NCBI RefSeq assembly: GCF_900142395.1
Contig: NZ_FRAS01000001.1
Location: forward strand, 310,001 to 374,000
Length of the DNA: 64,000 bases
Source of the DNA: Hymenobacter psychrotolerans DSM 18569
Lineage (GTDB): Bacteria > Bacteroidota > Bacteroidia > Cytophagales > Hymenobacteraceae
Reading direction: 5' to 3'
Shown: positions 8,953 to 17,877 of the stretch, one piece after another
Layout: each line of letters begins with the position of its first letter
Numbering within the stretch: position 1 is the stretch's first letter
Notes under the pieces: generated by a model
What the model saw: the letters and a program-made list of their open reading frames with translations, nothing else
What the model was told of the DNA's origin: nothing
Databases searched by the model: none
Translations under genes and position numbers: made by a program

Positions 8953-10545
8953 ATGCCCACCGTTTTTTTCTCTGCTGCCACCGCCGGCTGGCTGGCCCTG
9001 CTGGGGCTGGCCGTGCCGGTGGCCATTCACCTCTGGAACCGGCGGCCGGGGCGCGTGGTGCGGGTGGGCAGTGTGCGCTGGCTGGAAGCCGCCGCCAACC
9101 GCCGCCTGCGCAACCTGCGCCTGGAGCAGGTGGGGCTGTTGCTGCTGCGGGCGGCACTAGTGGCGCTGCTGGCCCTGGCCGTGGCCGGCCCGGTGTGGCA
9201 GCGGCCCCAGCCGGCCCGGCCGGTGCGGGGCCTCGTGCTGCTGGCCCCCGAAACCCTGCACCCCGAGGTGCTGCCGGCCCTGCGGCCCGCCATCGACTCG
9301 TTGCGGCGGCAGGGCTACGCGCTGCGCCTGTTTGCGCCGGGGTTCCGGCCGGTTTCCGCGCAGGCCTGGAGCCAGCCCGATTCGCTCAGCCAGCTGCGGG
9401 CCCTGCTACCAGCCGATTCGCTGCCGGCCGATGACTACTGGACCCGCGCCCGCCAGGCCGCCGACTCGTTTCCGGTGCAGCCGCTGCGGGTGTTTTCGGG
9501 TACCGGCCTGGCGCATTTCGGGGGAGCCCGGCCCGCGCTGCCCGCCCGCCTGACGTGGCAGGCCGTGCCACTGCCGGACTCGGCCCGCTGGCTAACCCAG
9601 GCCTATCAGCCCCACCCCGATACGCTTCGCCTGCTCATCGGCCACAGTCAGGAGGAAGCCACTACGTTTCGCACCGTGCAGGTGCTGCGCCCCCGGCAGG
9701 CGGGCGCCCTGCGCGTGGCCGGCCTGCCGGGCCTCGCCTATCAGCCCGGCCCCCGGCCCCTGCTGCGGCAGCCGGGCCGGCCGGCCGTGCCCATTCAGAC
9801 TTCTCCGGTACGCGTGGTGCTGTACGCTGATGCGGCCCATGCGTCATCGGGCCGCTACCTGCGGGCCGCGCTGCGGGCAGCGGCGCTGGGCCTGCACCGG
9901 CCGCTGGAGCTGCGCACCGTTGCCGCCACCGATTCACTTCCCTCCCGGCCCGACTGGCTGTTCTGGCTGAGCAGCCAGCCGGCCCCACCGGCGTGGCAGG
10001 CCCGGGCCCGGCGCGGCGGCCACCTCTGGGAAGAAGCCGCCCAGGGCACTCCCGTACAAGCCCGGCTCGCCCTAACTGGCTTAGCGGAAGCCGGTTCGGC
10101 CATCGAGCTGTTGCAGCTGGATACCAGCCGCGCCCCGGCCCGCGCAACCCCGGTGTGGCCGGCGGGAACCGGCCAGCCCATGCTGCTGCGCGAGGCTTTC
10201 GGGCAGGGCAGCCGCTACCAGCTGCGCACCCGCCTGCACCCCGCCTGGACCAGTCTGCCCGAAACCCCTGTGTTCCCGACGCTGCTGCTGCAGGTGCTGC
10301 GCACCGAGTCGGAGCCGCCACCCGCCACCGCCCCCCACGACCTGCGCCGCCTCGACAGCCGGCAGCTGGGGGCAGCGGCGGTGCCCGCCGGTCCCGCGCA
10401 CCAGCCGCCCGCCACGATTCAGCCGGCGCCGCAGCAGCTGGCGCTGCGCCGCTGGGCGGTGCTGGCGGCGCTGCTGCTGTTTGCGCTGGAAAGGTGGGTT
10501 GCCCGTCGTATATCTGCTTCGCCTTCTTCCGCTGCCACCGCATGA
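8953..10545 (+). CDS. BatA-like membrane protein
   Basis: This 530-residue protein opens with the BatA/aerotolerance N-terminal domain. It has a membrane helix from about residue 8, then HLWNRRPGRVVRVGSVRWL, and a second helix at about 58-78. The following region should be a von Willebrand A-like domain. The strand RGLVLLAPETLHP stands where a DxSxS metal site would be, so the site looks lost. A last membrane helix (WAVLAALLLFALERWV) is near the C-terminus. It overlaps the next gene by 4 bp (ATGA), so the two are translationally coupled. It belongs to the MoxR cluster. Confidence 0.85.
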   Translation: MPTVFFSAATAGWLALLGLAVPVAIHLWNRRPGRVVRVGSVRWLEAAANRRLRNLRLEQVGLLLLRAALVALLALAVAGPVWQRPQPARPVRGLVLLAPETLHPEVLPALRPAIDSLRRQGYALRLFAPGFRPVSAQAWSQPDSLSQLRALLPADSLPADDYWTRARQAADSFPVQPLRVFSGTGLAHFGGARPALPARLTWQAVPLPDSARWLTQAYQPHPDTLRLLIGHSQEEATTFRTVQVLRPRQAGALRVAGLPGLAYQPGPRPLLRQPGRPAVPIQTSPVRVVLYADAAHASSGRYLRAALRAAALGLHRPLELRTVAATDSLPSRPDWLFWLSSQPAPPAWQARARRGGHLWEEAAQGTPVQARLALTGLAEAGSAIELLQLDTSRAPARATPVWPAGTGQPMLLREAFGQGSRYQLRTRLHPAWTSLPETPVFPTLLLQVLRTESEPPPATAPHDLRRLDSRQLGAAAVPAGPAHQPPATIQPAPQQLALRRWAVLAALLLFALERWVARRISASPSSAATA

Positions 10546-12782
10546 GTCCTATCACCACTACCACTCAGTCGGGCCCCGAGCAGCTCCGGCACCTTGCCCG
10601 CCGCGAAGCCCGCCGCCGCACGCTGGCGCTCCTGCTGCTGGCCGGCGCGGTAGGGCTGGCCGCTGTGGCCTGGGCCCGGCACTGGCCGGCCGCGTGGCCC
10701 GCCGTGGGCGCCGGACTGGGGGTGCTGCTACTGGCCGTTGGCTACGGAATCTACCGGCTTCAGCAGCCGCGCCTGCCCGCCCTGGCCCGCCGCCTCGACC
10801 GGCTGTATCCGGAGCTGGAAGACAGCACCGGCCTGCTGTTGCACCACACTGATGCCCCCGCCCTGAACCTGCTGGAACAGTTGCAGCGCCAGCGTGTGCA
10901 GGCACGGCTAACGGAGCTGCAGGAGGCCCGTCCGCACCTGCTGCCGTTTTCGTGGCGGCCCGTGGCTGTGGCCGGCACGCTGCTGGTGCTGCTGGCGGCG
11001 GGCAGCGGGCTGTACCGCCCTTCCACTCCGCCGTCGGCAGCCCTGGCAGTTCGTTTCCCCGATGCGCCGGCGGCCGCACCGGGCCAGGCAGCCCCGCCGC
11101 GCCTGCTCGAAACCCGGGTGCTGGTGACGCCGCCCGCCTACACCCGCCGCCCGGCTTTCGCTCCGGCCAGTCTCTCGTTTAGCTGCCCTGTGGGCTCTCG
11201 GGTGCGCTGGACGGTGCGGGTTTCGGGTGCTGAAGCCGGCGCGCCGGTGCTCGAATTGGGCCGGCAGCGCCTGCCGTTTCGGACCGTAGCGGGCCAGCCG
11301 CTGGAATTTGTGGTGGAAACCCAGGTGGCCGCGTCCGGCCTGTACCGGCTGCGCTTTGCGGGGCAGACCTCCGACGACTACGCCCTGGAGGCCCTGCCCG
11401 ATCAGGCCCCGACGCTCCAGATCCAGACGCCGAAGCCCTACACCCTCATTGAGTTCGGGCAGCGCCCGCAGGTAGCGGTGCGAGTGGCAGCACACGACGA
11501 CTACGGCCTGCTGGACGCGCAGCTGGTAGCAACCGTGGCGCAGGGCCAGGGCGAGGCCGTGAAGTTCCGGGAAGTGGTAACGGACCTGAGCGGCAGCCTG
11601 AGCGGCCAGCCGCGGCAGGCCACACTTGCTGCCCTGCTCCGGCTGCCGGCCCTGGGCCTCACCTACGGCGACGAAGTGTATTTCTACGTTCGTGCCCGCG
11701 ACAATGCCCGCCACCTCAGCCGCTCCGACACTTACCTCGTGCAGTGGGAAGACACTACGGTGCAGGACGGCCTCACCGACCTCTCGCTGGGAGTGAATGT
11801 GGTGCCGGCGTACTTCCGCAGCCAGCGCCAGATCATCATTGATACCGAAAAGCTGATGGCCGAGCGCGCCACGCTGCCGGCTGCCACCTTCGCCGACCGC
11901 GCCAACAGCCTGGGCCACGACCAGAAGATTCTGCGCCTGCGCTACGGCAAGTTTCTGAGTGAGGAGTTTGAGGGCAGCATCGGGGAAACGGCAGGCCCGC
12001 CCGCGGCGCAAAAAGACTCCGCCGACGACCACGCGGACCATGACGACCACGCGCACGAAAACCCGGCCGACCACGCCGGCCACGACCACGGCACCGCCGG
12101 CCAGGCCACCGGCGAAGACGCCAACAGCCCGCAGGCCCTGATGGACCCCTACCTGCACAAACACGACGACTCGGAAACCGCCGACTTCCTGGAGCCCGCC
12201 GTGAAAGCCAAGCTGCGGGGCGTGCTCAACCAGATGTGGGAAGCCGAATTGCGGCTGCGGCTGGCCAAACCCGCTGAGGCCCGCCCCTTCGAGTACCGCG
12301 CCCTGCGGCTGCTCAAGCAGGTGCAGCAGCAGACCCGCGCCTACGTCCGCAAGTCGGGCTACGAGCCGCCAGTGCTGCCCGAAGCGACCCTGCGCCTCTC
12401 CGGCGACCTGGCCGGGGCAGCGGCACCTCGCCTTTCTAAGCAAGTCCCGGCGCCGGCCACCCAGCCGGAAATCCGGGCAGCTATACAACGGCTGGCGGCC
12501 CTGCAAACCGGCCAGGCCGCCACGGCCGCTGATGCGCTGCTGCTGGAGCGCGCCGGCCAGGCCGTCGCGCAGGCCGCGTTGCAGCGGCCCGGTGCCTACC
12601 TGCCGGCCGTGCGGGCGCTGCGCCAGCTCACTACCGACATCCGGGCCGGCCGCGCGGCGTGCTCCACCTGCTTCGCCCCGGCCGAAAAAGCCCTGACTTC
12701 GCTGCTGCCGGCCCCGGCCGCTGCTCCGCTCCGCTCTCCCCGCCCCGACCGGCTGGGCCAACGCTACCTGCAAGCTCTATGA
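10542..12782 (+). CDS. DUF4175 family membrane protein, His-rich insert
   Basis: The true start is ATG 10542, overlapping the previous stop; upstream open frame is a shadow of the BatA-like gene. The 746-residue protein has two N-terminal membrane helices (about residues 28-70), a third near 145-160, and then a large extracytoplasmic region with beta-rich domains and a helical C-terminal part. This layout fits DUF4175 proteins of Bacteroidota MoxR clusters. Residues about 490-520 are an Asp/His-rich insert (ADDHADHDDHAHE and following) that could bind metal ions; that is inference. It also overlaps the next gene by 4 bp. Confidence 0.82.
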   Translation: MSPITTTTQSGPEQLRHLARREARRRTLALLLLAGAVGLAAVAWARHWPAAWPAVGAGLGVLLLAVGYGIYRLQQPRLPALARRLDRLYPELEDSTGLLLHHTDAPALNLLEQLQRQRVQARLTELQEARPHLLPFSWRPVAVAGTLLVLLAAGSGLYRPSTPPSAALAVRFPDAPAAAPGQAAPPRLLETRVLVTPPAYTRRPAFAPASLSFSCPVGSRVRWTVRVSGAEAGAPVLELGRQRLPFRTVAGQPLEFVVETQVAASGLYRLRFAGQTSDDYALEALPDQAPTLQIQTPKPYTLIEFGQRPQVAVRVAAHDDYGLLDAQLVATVAQGQGEAVKFREVVTDLSGSLSGQPRQATLAALLRLPALGLTYGDEVYFYVRARDNARHLSRSDTYLVQWEDTTVQDGLTDLSLGVNVVPAYFRSQRQIIIDTEKLMAERATLPAATFADRANSLGHDQKILRLRYGKFLSEEFEGSIGETAGPPAAQKDSADDHADHDDHAHENPADHAGHDHGTAGQATGEDANSPQALMDPYLHKHDDSETADFLEPAVKAKLRGVLNQMWEAELRLRLAKPAEARPFEYRALRLLKQVQQQTRAYVRKSGYEPPVLPEATLRLSGDLAGAAAPRLSKQVPAPATQPEIRAAIQRLAALQTGQAATAADALLLERAGQAVAQAALQRPGAYLPAVRALRQLTTDIRAGRAACSTCFAPAEKALTSLLPAPAAAPLRSPRPDRLGQRYLQAL

Positions 12783-14578
12783 TATTTTACCTGCTCCTGG
12801 GTAGTTGCCTGCTGCTAGGCCTGGCGCTGGCAGTAGCCGCATGGCGCCGCCCCGACCCGCGCCGCCGGCTTCCCCGGGCCCTGGCCACCGTAGTCGCCAT
12901 TGGGGCATTGTGGCTCATGGCCTATCCGCCCCACACCACCCGCCTGGTCCGGCAGGCCGAAGCCATTCTACTCACCGACCAGTATCAGCCTGATACGTTA
13001 CGGGCCCTGCTGCGGCGCCTGGGCCCTGGCACCCGTATCTGGCGCTACCAGCCTGATTTCGTTGCCACCGGCTCAGCTCCTTCCGACACGCCTGCTGTTG
13101 CCCGGCTGGCAGCCCTGGCCGAGCAACAGCCCGCGGTGCAACGCCTGCACGTGCTGGGCACCGGCCTGCCAGCGGCCGTACTGCCGGCCCCGGCAACCAT
13201 GCAGCTGATGGTGCACGCCCCACCGGCCCGCACCGGCTTCCGGACAGCCCACTGGAACCGCAGCCTGGCGCTGGGGCAGCCACTGCTGATAGAAGGTTTT
13301 TTTGAGTCGGCAAGTCGCGCGCCGGTCTGGGTCCGGCTGCAGGCGGCCGGCACCGTTCAGGATTCTGTGCGGCTGCCTGCCGGACAAGGCGCTTTCCGGC
13401 TACGCTACACCCCCAAAACCGCGGGCCGACTGGTAGCCATGCTGTCGGCGGGCCCTACCGGCCGGCTGGTAGCTCGGGAGCCGGTGCCGGCCGAAGTACA
13501 GCCGCCCCGCCCGCTCCGGGTGCTGGTGCTGGCGGCTACCGCTTCGTTCGAGCTGAAGTTTCTGAAAAATCAGTTGGCTGCTCAGCAGCATGCCGTGGCG
13601 TGGCGGGCGGGCATCAGCCGGGGCCTCACCCAGACGGAGTTTAGCAACCACTCGCCGACCGACCTCAGCCGCCTCTCTCCCACTTTGCTCGCCCGCTACG
13701 ACGTGGTAGTAGCTGATGCTGCAGCCCTGACCAGCCTGTCCTCCTCGGAAGCACAGGCCCTGCGCGCGGCGCAGCAGCAAACCGGCTTAGGAATGGTCGT
13801 GCTGACTGATGCCGGCCCCACCGCCAGAAACGCCTTCCTTCCGTCTACCATCCGGCTCGTGGCACAGGCCGGGGCTACTGCTGAACGGCCGCAGCGGCTG
13901 GCCCAGCTCCCGGCCGCGGCCGTAGTGCCGGCCACGCTGCAACTAGCCGGCCCTGCGCGGGCATTGATTTCGGTAGCGGAATCGGCGCGGCCGGTAGTGG
14001 CGGCGCAACGCCTGCGCCTGGGTACCGTGGTGGTTTCTACGCTGCCTGAAACCTACCCCTGGCTGCTGCAAAACAAAGCGGCCCTCTACAACAGCTACTG
14101 GAGCCGCCTGCTGACTGCCGCCGCCCGCCCTACCCCGCCCGCAAGCCATTGGGCAGCGCTGGAGCCCTGGCCAAAGCCTGGCCTGCCGCTCGGGCTGCAG
14201 CTTAGCGCGGCTACGGTTGCTACCCGGCCGCCGGTTGCGGCCGATGCGGCCGGGCAGCCGCTGGCGCGCCTGGCGCTGCAGCAGGATAGCCGCCTGCCGG
14301 AATGGAGCACTGCCACGTATTGGCCTACCCAGGCAGGTTGGCAGCAGTTTGAGCGGCCCGGGCAGGCCAGCCAGTGGCTCTACATTTTTGATAAGCACGA
14401 CTGGCTGGGTCCGCAACAGCACGGCTGGGCTCAGCTGGCCCGCACTGGCAGCCGCCTACCACCGCACATTGGCGCCACGCCGGCCCCGCAAACAGCAACC
14501 GATGCCTGGCCGATAGGGTGGTTTATGGCGCTGTTTGTGCTGGCGGCCGGCTTTTTGTGGCTCGAAGAGAAGCTGTAA
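12779..14578 (+). CDS. membrane protein with amidotransferase-like region
   Basis: The start ATG 12779 overlaps the previous stop codon. The 599-residue protein has two N-terminal helices (residues about 1-20 and 35-50) and one at the C-terminus (WFMALFVLAAGFLW). In between, RVLVLAATASFELKFLKNQL and DVVVADAAALTSL resemble a class I glutamine-amidotransferase-like fold, without a recognisable catalytic Cys. This architecture is common as the last gene of Bacteroidota BatA/DUF4175 operons. It ends just before a strong terminator, so it closes the operon that starts at 8953 or earlier. Confidence 0.75.
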   Translation: MIFYLLLGSCLLLGLALAVAAWRRPDPRRRLPRALATVVAIGALWLMAYPPHTTRLVRQAEAILLTDQYQPDTLRALLRRLGPGTRIWRYQPDFVATGSAPSDTPAVARLAALAEQQPAVQRLHVLGTGLPAAVLPAPATMQLMVHAPPARTGFRTAHWNRSLALGQPLLIEGFFESASRAPVWVRLQAAGTVQDSVRLPAGQGAFRLRYTPKTAGRLVAMLSAGPTGRLVAREPVPAEVQPPRPLRVLVLAATASFELKFLKNQLAAQQHAVAWRAGISRGLTQTEFSNHSPTDLSRLSPTLLARYDVVVADAAALTSLSSSEAQALRAAQQQTGLGMVVLTDAGPTARNAFLPSTIRLVAQAGATAERPQRLAQLPAAAVVPATLQLAGPARALISVAESARPVVAAQRLRLGTVVVSTLPETYPWLLQNKAALYNSYWSRLLTAAARPTPPASHWAALEPWPKPGLPLGLQLSAATVATRPPVAADAAGQPLARLALQQDSRLPEWSTATYWPTQAGWQQFERPGQASQWLYIFDKHDWLGPQQHGWAQLARTGSRLPPHIGATPAPQTATDAWPIGWFMALFVLAAGFLWLEEKL

Positions 14579-14591
14579 CGCCCAGACCAGT

Positions 14592-14641
14592 GCCTGCAAA
14601 AGCAGAAACGGCCCGCCAAGGCCGTTTCTGCTTTTGCAGGC
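14592..14641. terminator. strong terminator closing the MoxR cluster
   Basis: Arms of 22 bp (14592-14613 and 14620-14641) pair perfectly around a 6-base loop. The arm contains AAAAGCAGAAACGG. It lies between the end of the plus-strand cluster and the end of a minus-strand small gene, so it can serve both. Confidence 0.85.
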
Positions 14642-14649
14642 TATTTCGG

Positions 14650-14907
14650 CTAGTAGCGTATGTCGGGGTGGCCGCCGAGTTTCGCGTCTTCCGCGTCTCC
14701 GATAAGGTAGTCCCCTACCTTATACACGATGCTGGTGACTGGCGGCAGCAGTAGCTCGCCCTGGGCTGATGCCAGGCCGTCCGCCCCGGTATCGCCACCA
14801 TTTTCAGTGGGTTGCGGGTCGGCGGAGTTGGTAGTGGATGGCGTGCTCAGCACAGGATTGCGTTTTAGGATGGGGTATTCGGGCAGTTCAGGATAGAAAC
14901 TCACCAC
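14650..14907 (-). CDS. small hypothetical protein
   Basis: An 85-residue frame with no signal peptide. The N-terminus is Pro-rich (FYPELPEYPILKRNP), the middle Thr/Asn/Asp-rich and probably disordered, and the end contains SIVYKVGDYLIGDAEDA. It has no recognised family. An AT-rich stretch (14908-14965) directly upstream could hold its promoter, and the terminator at 14592-14641 lies just downstream. These two facts support a real gene; the protein itself gives little. Confidence 0.55.
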   Translation of the reverse strand: MVSFYPELPEYPILKRNPVLSTPSTTNSADPQPTENGGDTGADGLASAQGELLLPPVTSIVYKVGDYLIGDAEDAKLGGHPDIRY

Positions 14908-14983
14908 AAAGATTGCATTTTAAATATTGAATGCTTAAATATTTCGTGATTATTTCTTGACACTGTGATTACGCACCACACAA

Positions 14984-15018
14984 AAAGGCCCGCCTTTCAA
15001 ATGAAAAGCGGGCCCTTT
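14984..15018 (-). terminator. terminator after Thr-rich lipoprotein gene
   Basis: The imperfect stem has GGCCCGC at its core (left from 14984, right to 15018). On the minus strand it ends in a run of T (AAAAA at 14982-14986 on the plus strand). It lies 35 bp beyond the stop of the lipoprotein gene. Confidence 0.7.
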
Positions 15019-15052
15019 GCTCTCAGACCGGCTAAAAGCCAGCCTCAGGAAA

Positions 15053-15295
15053 TTACTTCTGCTCGGTCGTGGTGGTCGTGGTGGTCGACGAAGCCTCGGT
15101 GGTAGCAGCGGGAGCCGTGGTAGTAGCAGCCGTGGTGTCAGCCGACATAGCCGTCGTGTCCGTAGCAGCAGGAGTAGTGGTTTCTACGGTGCCGGTTTCG
15201 GTGGTGGTGGTTTCTTCGGTAGTAGCGGGCTTCGACTCGCAAGACGACAGAGCTACAGCGAAAAACAGAGCAGATACCTTGAGAAGGTTCTTCAT
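15053..15295 (-). CDS. Thr/Ala-rich small lipoprotein
   Basis: An 80-residue protein with a signal peptide ending in lipobox ALSSC (Cys19). The whole mature part is low complexity, built from Thr, Ala, Glu and Ser (for example ATTEETTTTETG). It is presumably an anchored, extended and disordered chain at the periplasm or cell surface, possibly O-glycosylated since Bacteroidota modify such Thr-rich chains. That last point is inference. It is monocistronic and has its own terminator. Small lipoproteins of this kind also occur at 55593 in this window. Confidence 0.75.
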   Translation of the reverse strand: MKNLLKVSALFFAVALSSCESKPATTEETTTTETGTVETTTPAATDTTAMSADTTAATTTAPAATTEASSTTTTTTTEQK

Positions 15296-15427
15296 GGTTG
15301 TGGTAAGTTTGAAAAATTTGTCTGAAAACCCCCTTCATACTCTTCAGTAAAGAAGGTAACCCAAGGCATAAATATTTTTTCGGGCGGGGTTACTTCACCT
15401 CCATCCTTGTATTAACGACCAAAGTGA

Positions 15428-16015
15428 ATGGCGAAGGCCACTGCTTCCTATACCGACGACGAATTCGTGGCGGCCATCCGCCGCGGCGACGACCGGGCCC
15501 TGGCTCAGCTCTACCGGCTGCACCTCCCCATGGTTTCGCACTACGTGCTGCAAAACAGCGGCACCGAAGACGAGGCCAAGGATGTTTACCAGGAAGGTGT
15601 TATGGTGTTTTATGAAAAGGTGCGCGACGGCTCGCTCGAGCTTAGCTGCCAGATCAAAACCTACCTCTACGCCGTCTGCCGCCGGCTATGGCTCAAGCGG
15701 CTTGCCGAGAAAACCCGCTTCGGCGGCCGCCTCGACGACCATGAGCCGTACCTGGAAACCGGCGCGGAGGCCGATTTGCTGGAAGCGGAGGAGCGCGACC
15801 GGCGTTTTGCCACGATGGGCGAGGCACTGGAACGACTAGGGGAACCCTGCCGTTCGCTTTTGGAAGGCTTTTACCTGCTCGACAAGTCGATGCAGCAACT
15901 TACGGCCGAGTTTGGCTACACCAACGCCGACAACGCCAAGAATCAGAAATACAAGTGTCTGGTGCGTTTGAAAAAACTGTTTTTCACCCATTACAAGGAA
16001 GAAGAATCGTTCTGA
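15428..16015 (+). CDS. ECF-type sigma-70 family sigma factor
   Basis: This 195-residue protein has a region 2 at about residues 10-90, with QNSGTEDEAKDVYQEGVMVF matching the core-binding and -10 recognition helix. Region 4 is near residues 140-190, with a helix-turn-helix around MQQLTAEFGYTNADNAKNQK. There is no region 1 or 3, as in ECF sigma factors. The next gene begins 50 bp downstream and encodes a membrane protein whose N-terminus may act as its anti-sigma factor. Target promoters cannot be told from the sequence. Confidence 0.9.
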   Translation: MAKATASYTDDEFVAAIRRGDDRALAQLYRLHLPMVSHYVLQNSGTEDEAKDVYQEGVMVFYEKVRDGSLELSCQIKTYLYAVCRRLWLKRLAEKTRFGGRLDDHEPYLETGAEADLLEAEERDRRFATMGEALERLGEPCRSLLEGFYLLDKSMQQLTAEFGYTNADNAKNQKYKCLVRLKKLFFTHYKEEESF

Positions 16016-16065
16016 CCTACTGCCCCTGACCTGCCAATGCGGACCTCACCCACCCGCCTCACCCT

Positions 16066-17226
16066 ATGATGACGGAAGCTGACTATTACGCTTTATTTGA
16101 GGCTTACCAGCACGGCGAGCTGGCGGCTCCGGCACGCACCGATCTGGAGCGCCGCCTGTCGGCCGACCCTGTGCTGGCGCAGCGCTACGCTGATTTCACG
16201 GACCTGACTTCTACCCTAAGCAGTTACGGGCAGCGCCTGAGCGCCCGCCGCAAGCTGCGCGCCATCCAGGCCGACCTGGATGCGGAGCAGGCCGTGAAGC
16301 TGGCCGCCGATGACGAAGTGCTGGAAACCGGCAACCCACAGATGCCGCAGCTGCATATTTCGCGCACCGAGCAGAAGCTGCGCGAATTCTGGCAGGGGCA
16401 CCGCGCTACCATGATGGTAGCCGCTTCGGTGGCGGTGCTGGCCGTATTCACGACGCTGCTGGGCCTGGAGTGGTGGAAAGCCCGCCAGCAGCCCACACAA
16501 TACGGCTACACCATGCTGCGGCGCGATGTAGACCGCATCAAGCGGACCCAGCGCGTGATGAACAAAGCCATCAATCAGATAGGCGCGGCCCCGGCATCCA
16601 TCAATCCGGGCAAATTCAGCGGTACGGGCTTCGCGCTTACGTCTGATGGCTACCTGGTCACGAGCTACCACGTTATCCAGGGGGCTGACTCGGTGCTGAT
16701 TGAGGGCCGTGACCGGCGGCGCTTCCGGGCCGAGCCTGTCTTCTCCGACGTAGCCCACGACCTGGCCATTCTGCGCATCAAAGACCGAAACTTCACCGGC
16801 TTTGGCCGTTTGCCTTACTCGTTTAAGCGCGGCACGGCCGAGCTGGGTGAGAAGATTTACACGCTGGGCTACCCGCGCGAAGACCAGGTGTACAACGACG
16901 GCTCACTGAGCGCCCGTACGGGTTTCGAAGGCGACTCGGCGTTTTATCAGATCAGCATCCCGGTGAACCCGGGCAACTCGGGCGGCCCGCTGCTGGACGA
17001 CCGGGGCAACCTGATTGGCATCATCAGTGGCCGGCAAATGGACGTGCAAAGCGCGGCCTTCGCCACCAAGTCGTCGTATCTGATGAAGCTGGTGGACTCG
17101 CTGAGTGCCATGAACACCCTGCAGGCCTACAGCCTGCCGCGCACCAACCAGTTGGCTGGCAGCTCCCGCCCCCAGCAGATCCGCAAGCTCCAGGACTATG
17201 TGTTCGTGGTGAAGGTGTATGAGTGA
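16066..17226 (+). CDS. membrane-anchored trypsin-like serine protease, possible anti-sigma fusion
   Basis: The protein has 386 residues. Residues 1-110 are soluble, helical and acidic, in the position of an anti-sigma domain. One membrane helix spans about 113-134. After that comes a trypsin-like (S1C, HtrA/DegP-like) domain with a complete triad: His202 in SYHVIQ, Asp232 in HDLAILR, and Ser305 in NPGNSGGPL. No PDZ domain follows. The topology puts the N-terminus in the cytoplasm and the protease in the periplasm. It lies 50 bp after a sigma factor gene, so a signalling pair is likely. That the N-terminal region binds the sigma factor is inference. Confidence 0.85.
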   Translation: MMTEADYYALFEAYQHGELAAPARTDLERRLSADPVLAQRYADFTDLTSTLSSYGQRLSARRKLRAIQADLDAEQAVKLAADDEVLETGNPQMPQLHISRTEQKLREFWQGHRATMMVAASVAVLAVFTTLLGLEWWKARQQPTQYGYTMLRRDVDRIKRTQRVMNKAINQIGAAPASINPGKFSGTGFALTSDGYLVTSYHVIQGADSVLIEGRDRRRFRAEPVFSDVAHDLAILRIKDRNFTGFGRLPYSFKRGTAELGEKIYTLGYPREDQVYNDGSLSARTGFEGDSAFYQISIPVNPGNSGGPLLDDRGNLIGIISGRQMDVQSAAFATKSSYLMKLVDSLSAMNTLQAYSLPRTNQLAGSSRPQQIRKLQDYVFVVKVYE

Positions 17227-17546
17227 GACGCTGCGCGGCTGCGCCCCGGCAAAAAATGAAAAGCCCGGCCTTATGGCCGGGCTTTTCTGTGGCGGCTTCT
17301 GCCGGCGGCCCTCACAGCTTCGCAGCCAGTAGAAGTACGGTCCATACGGGCAGCGCGAGCAGCTGAACCGTACCGCAGACTACCGTTTAGCTAGTTGGAG
17401 CGGGCTGTTTGAGGGCGCTGATTTTTTTATCTATTTCACCCGAAAAACCCGCTGGCAGGACAGCCCGGACGTCGGTTTCCGCGTATAGTCCCTCCGGAGC
17501 CGTCAGCGGCTTCTATTCGTTCCATCTTCTTTCGATCCTGCGCTTT
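17227..17546. other. intergenic region with terminator
   Basis: The 320-bp gap holds the terminator at 17259-17286. The rest, about 17290-17546, shows no convincing gene; the open frame entering the next gene from 17409 lacks coding character before 17547. A promoter for the next gene is probably here but I could not fix it. Confidence 0.55.
17259..17286 (+). terminator. Rho-independent terminator after protease gene
   Basis: Perfect 12-bp arms, AAAAGCCCGGCC and GGCCGGGCTTTT, around a 4-base loop. It lies 32 bp after the stop codon. Confidence 0.88.
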
Positions 17547-17855
17547 ATGGCAAACCAACTCTCAAACGTGGAAAAAGAAATCGAGAAGATTCTGCCCGAA
17601 GACATTATTAACGCCCTGCAAAGCGGCTACAAGGTGTTTCAGGGAGAATCCGACCAAATCGACGACCTGATTAAAAACAGCGGCATTCTGCTCAAAAAGG
17701 CGTCGCAGCGTTTCACTACCACCCAACTCATTCTTGGCATTGCGGGGGCAGCTATTATTGCCATTATTGCCGCCAAAAAAGCTGCCGATGCTGTTTCGGA
17801 CGACCACGACATTGCCTCGGACGACCACAAGCATACCAGCGCCAAGCCCGCCTAG
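17547..17855 (+). CDS. small membrane-anchored hypothetical protein
   Basis: The open frame begins at 17409, but ATG 17547 gives a natural start (MANQLSNVEKEIEKILPED). The 102-residue protein has a helical acidic N-terminal half, then one membrane helix of about 17 residues (LILGIAGAAIIAIIAAKKAA), and a short tail rich in Asp and His. No family is recognised. It is single, with a terminator directly behind it. Confidence 0.68.
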   Translation: MANQLSNVEKEIEKILPEDIINALQSGYKVFQGESDQIDDLIKNSGILLKKASQRFTTTQLILGIAGAAIIAIIAAKKAADAVSDDHDIASDDHKHTSAKPA

Positions 17856-17877
17856 CGGCCCACCGCCCTGACACAGT

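Noticed and set aside
8498..9160. A 220-codon frame across the 21-bp repeat
   Set aside because: The repeat gives an Arg/Ala heptad pattern in several frames of both strands. There is no ribosome-binding site, and it runs into the BatA-like gene out of frame.
10908..12773. A 621-codon open frame on the minus strand
   Set aside because: It is the antisense shadow of the DUF4175 gene, without signal peptide or domain.
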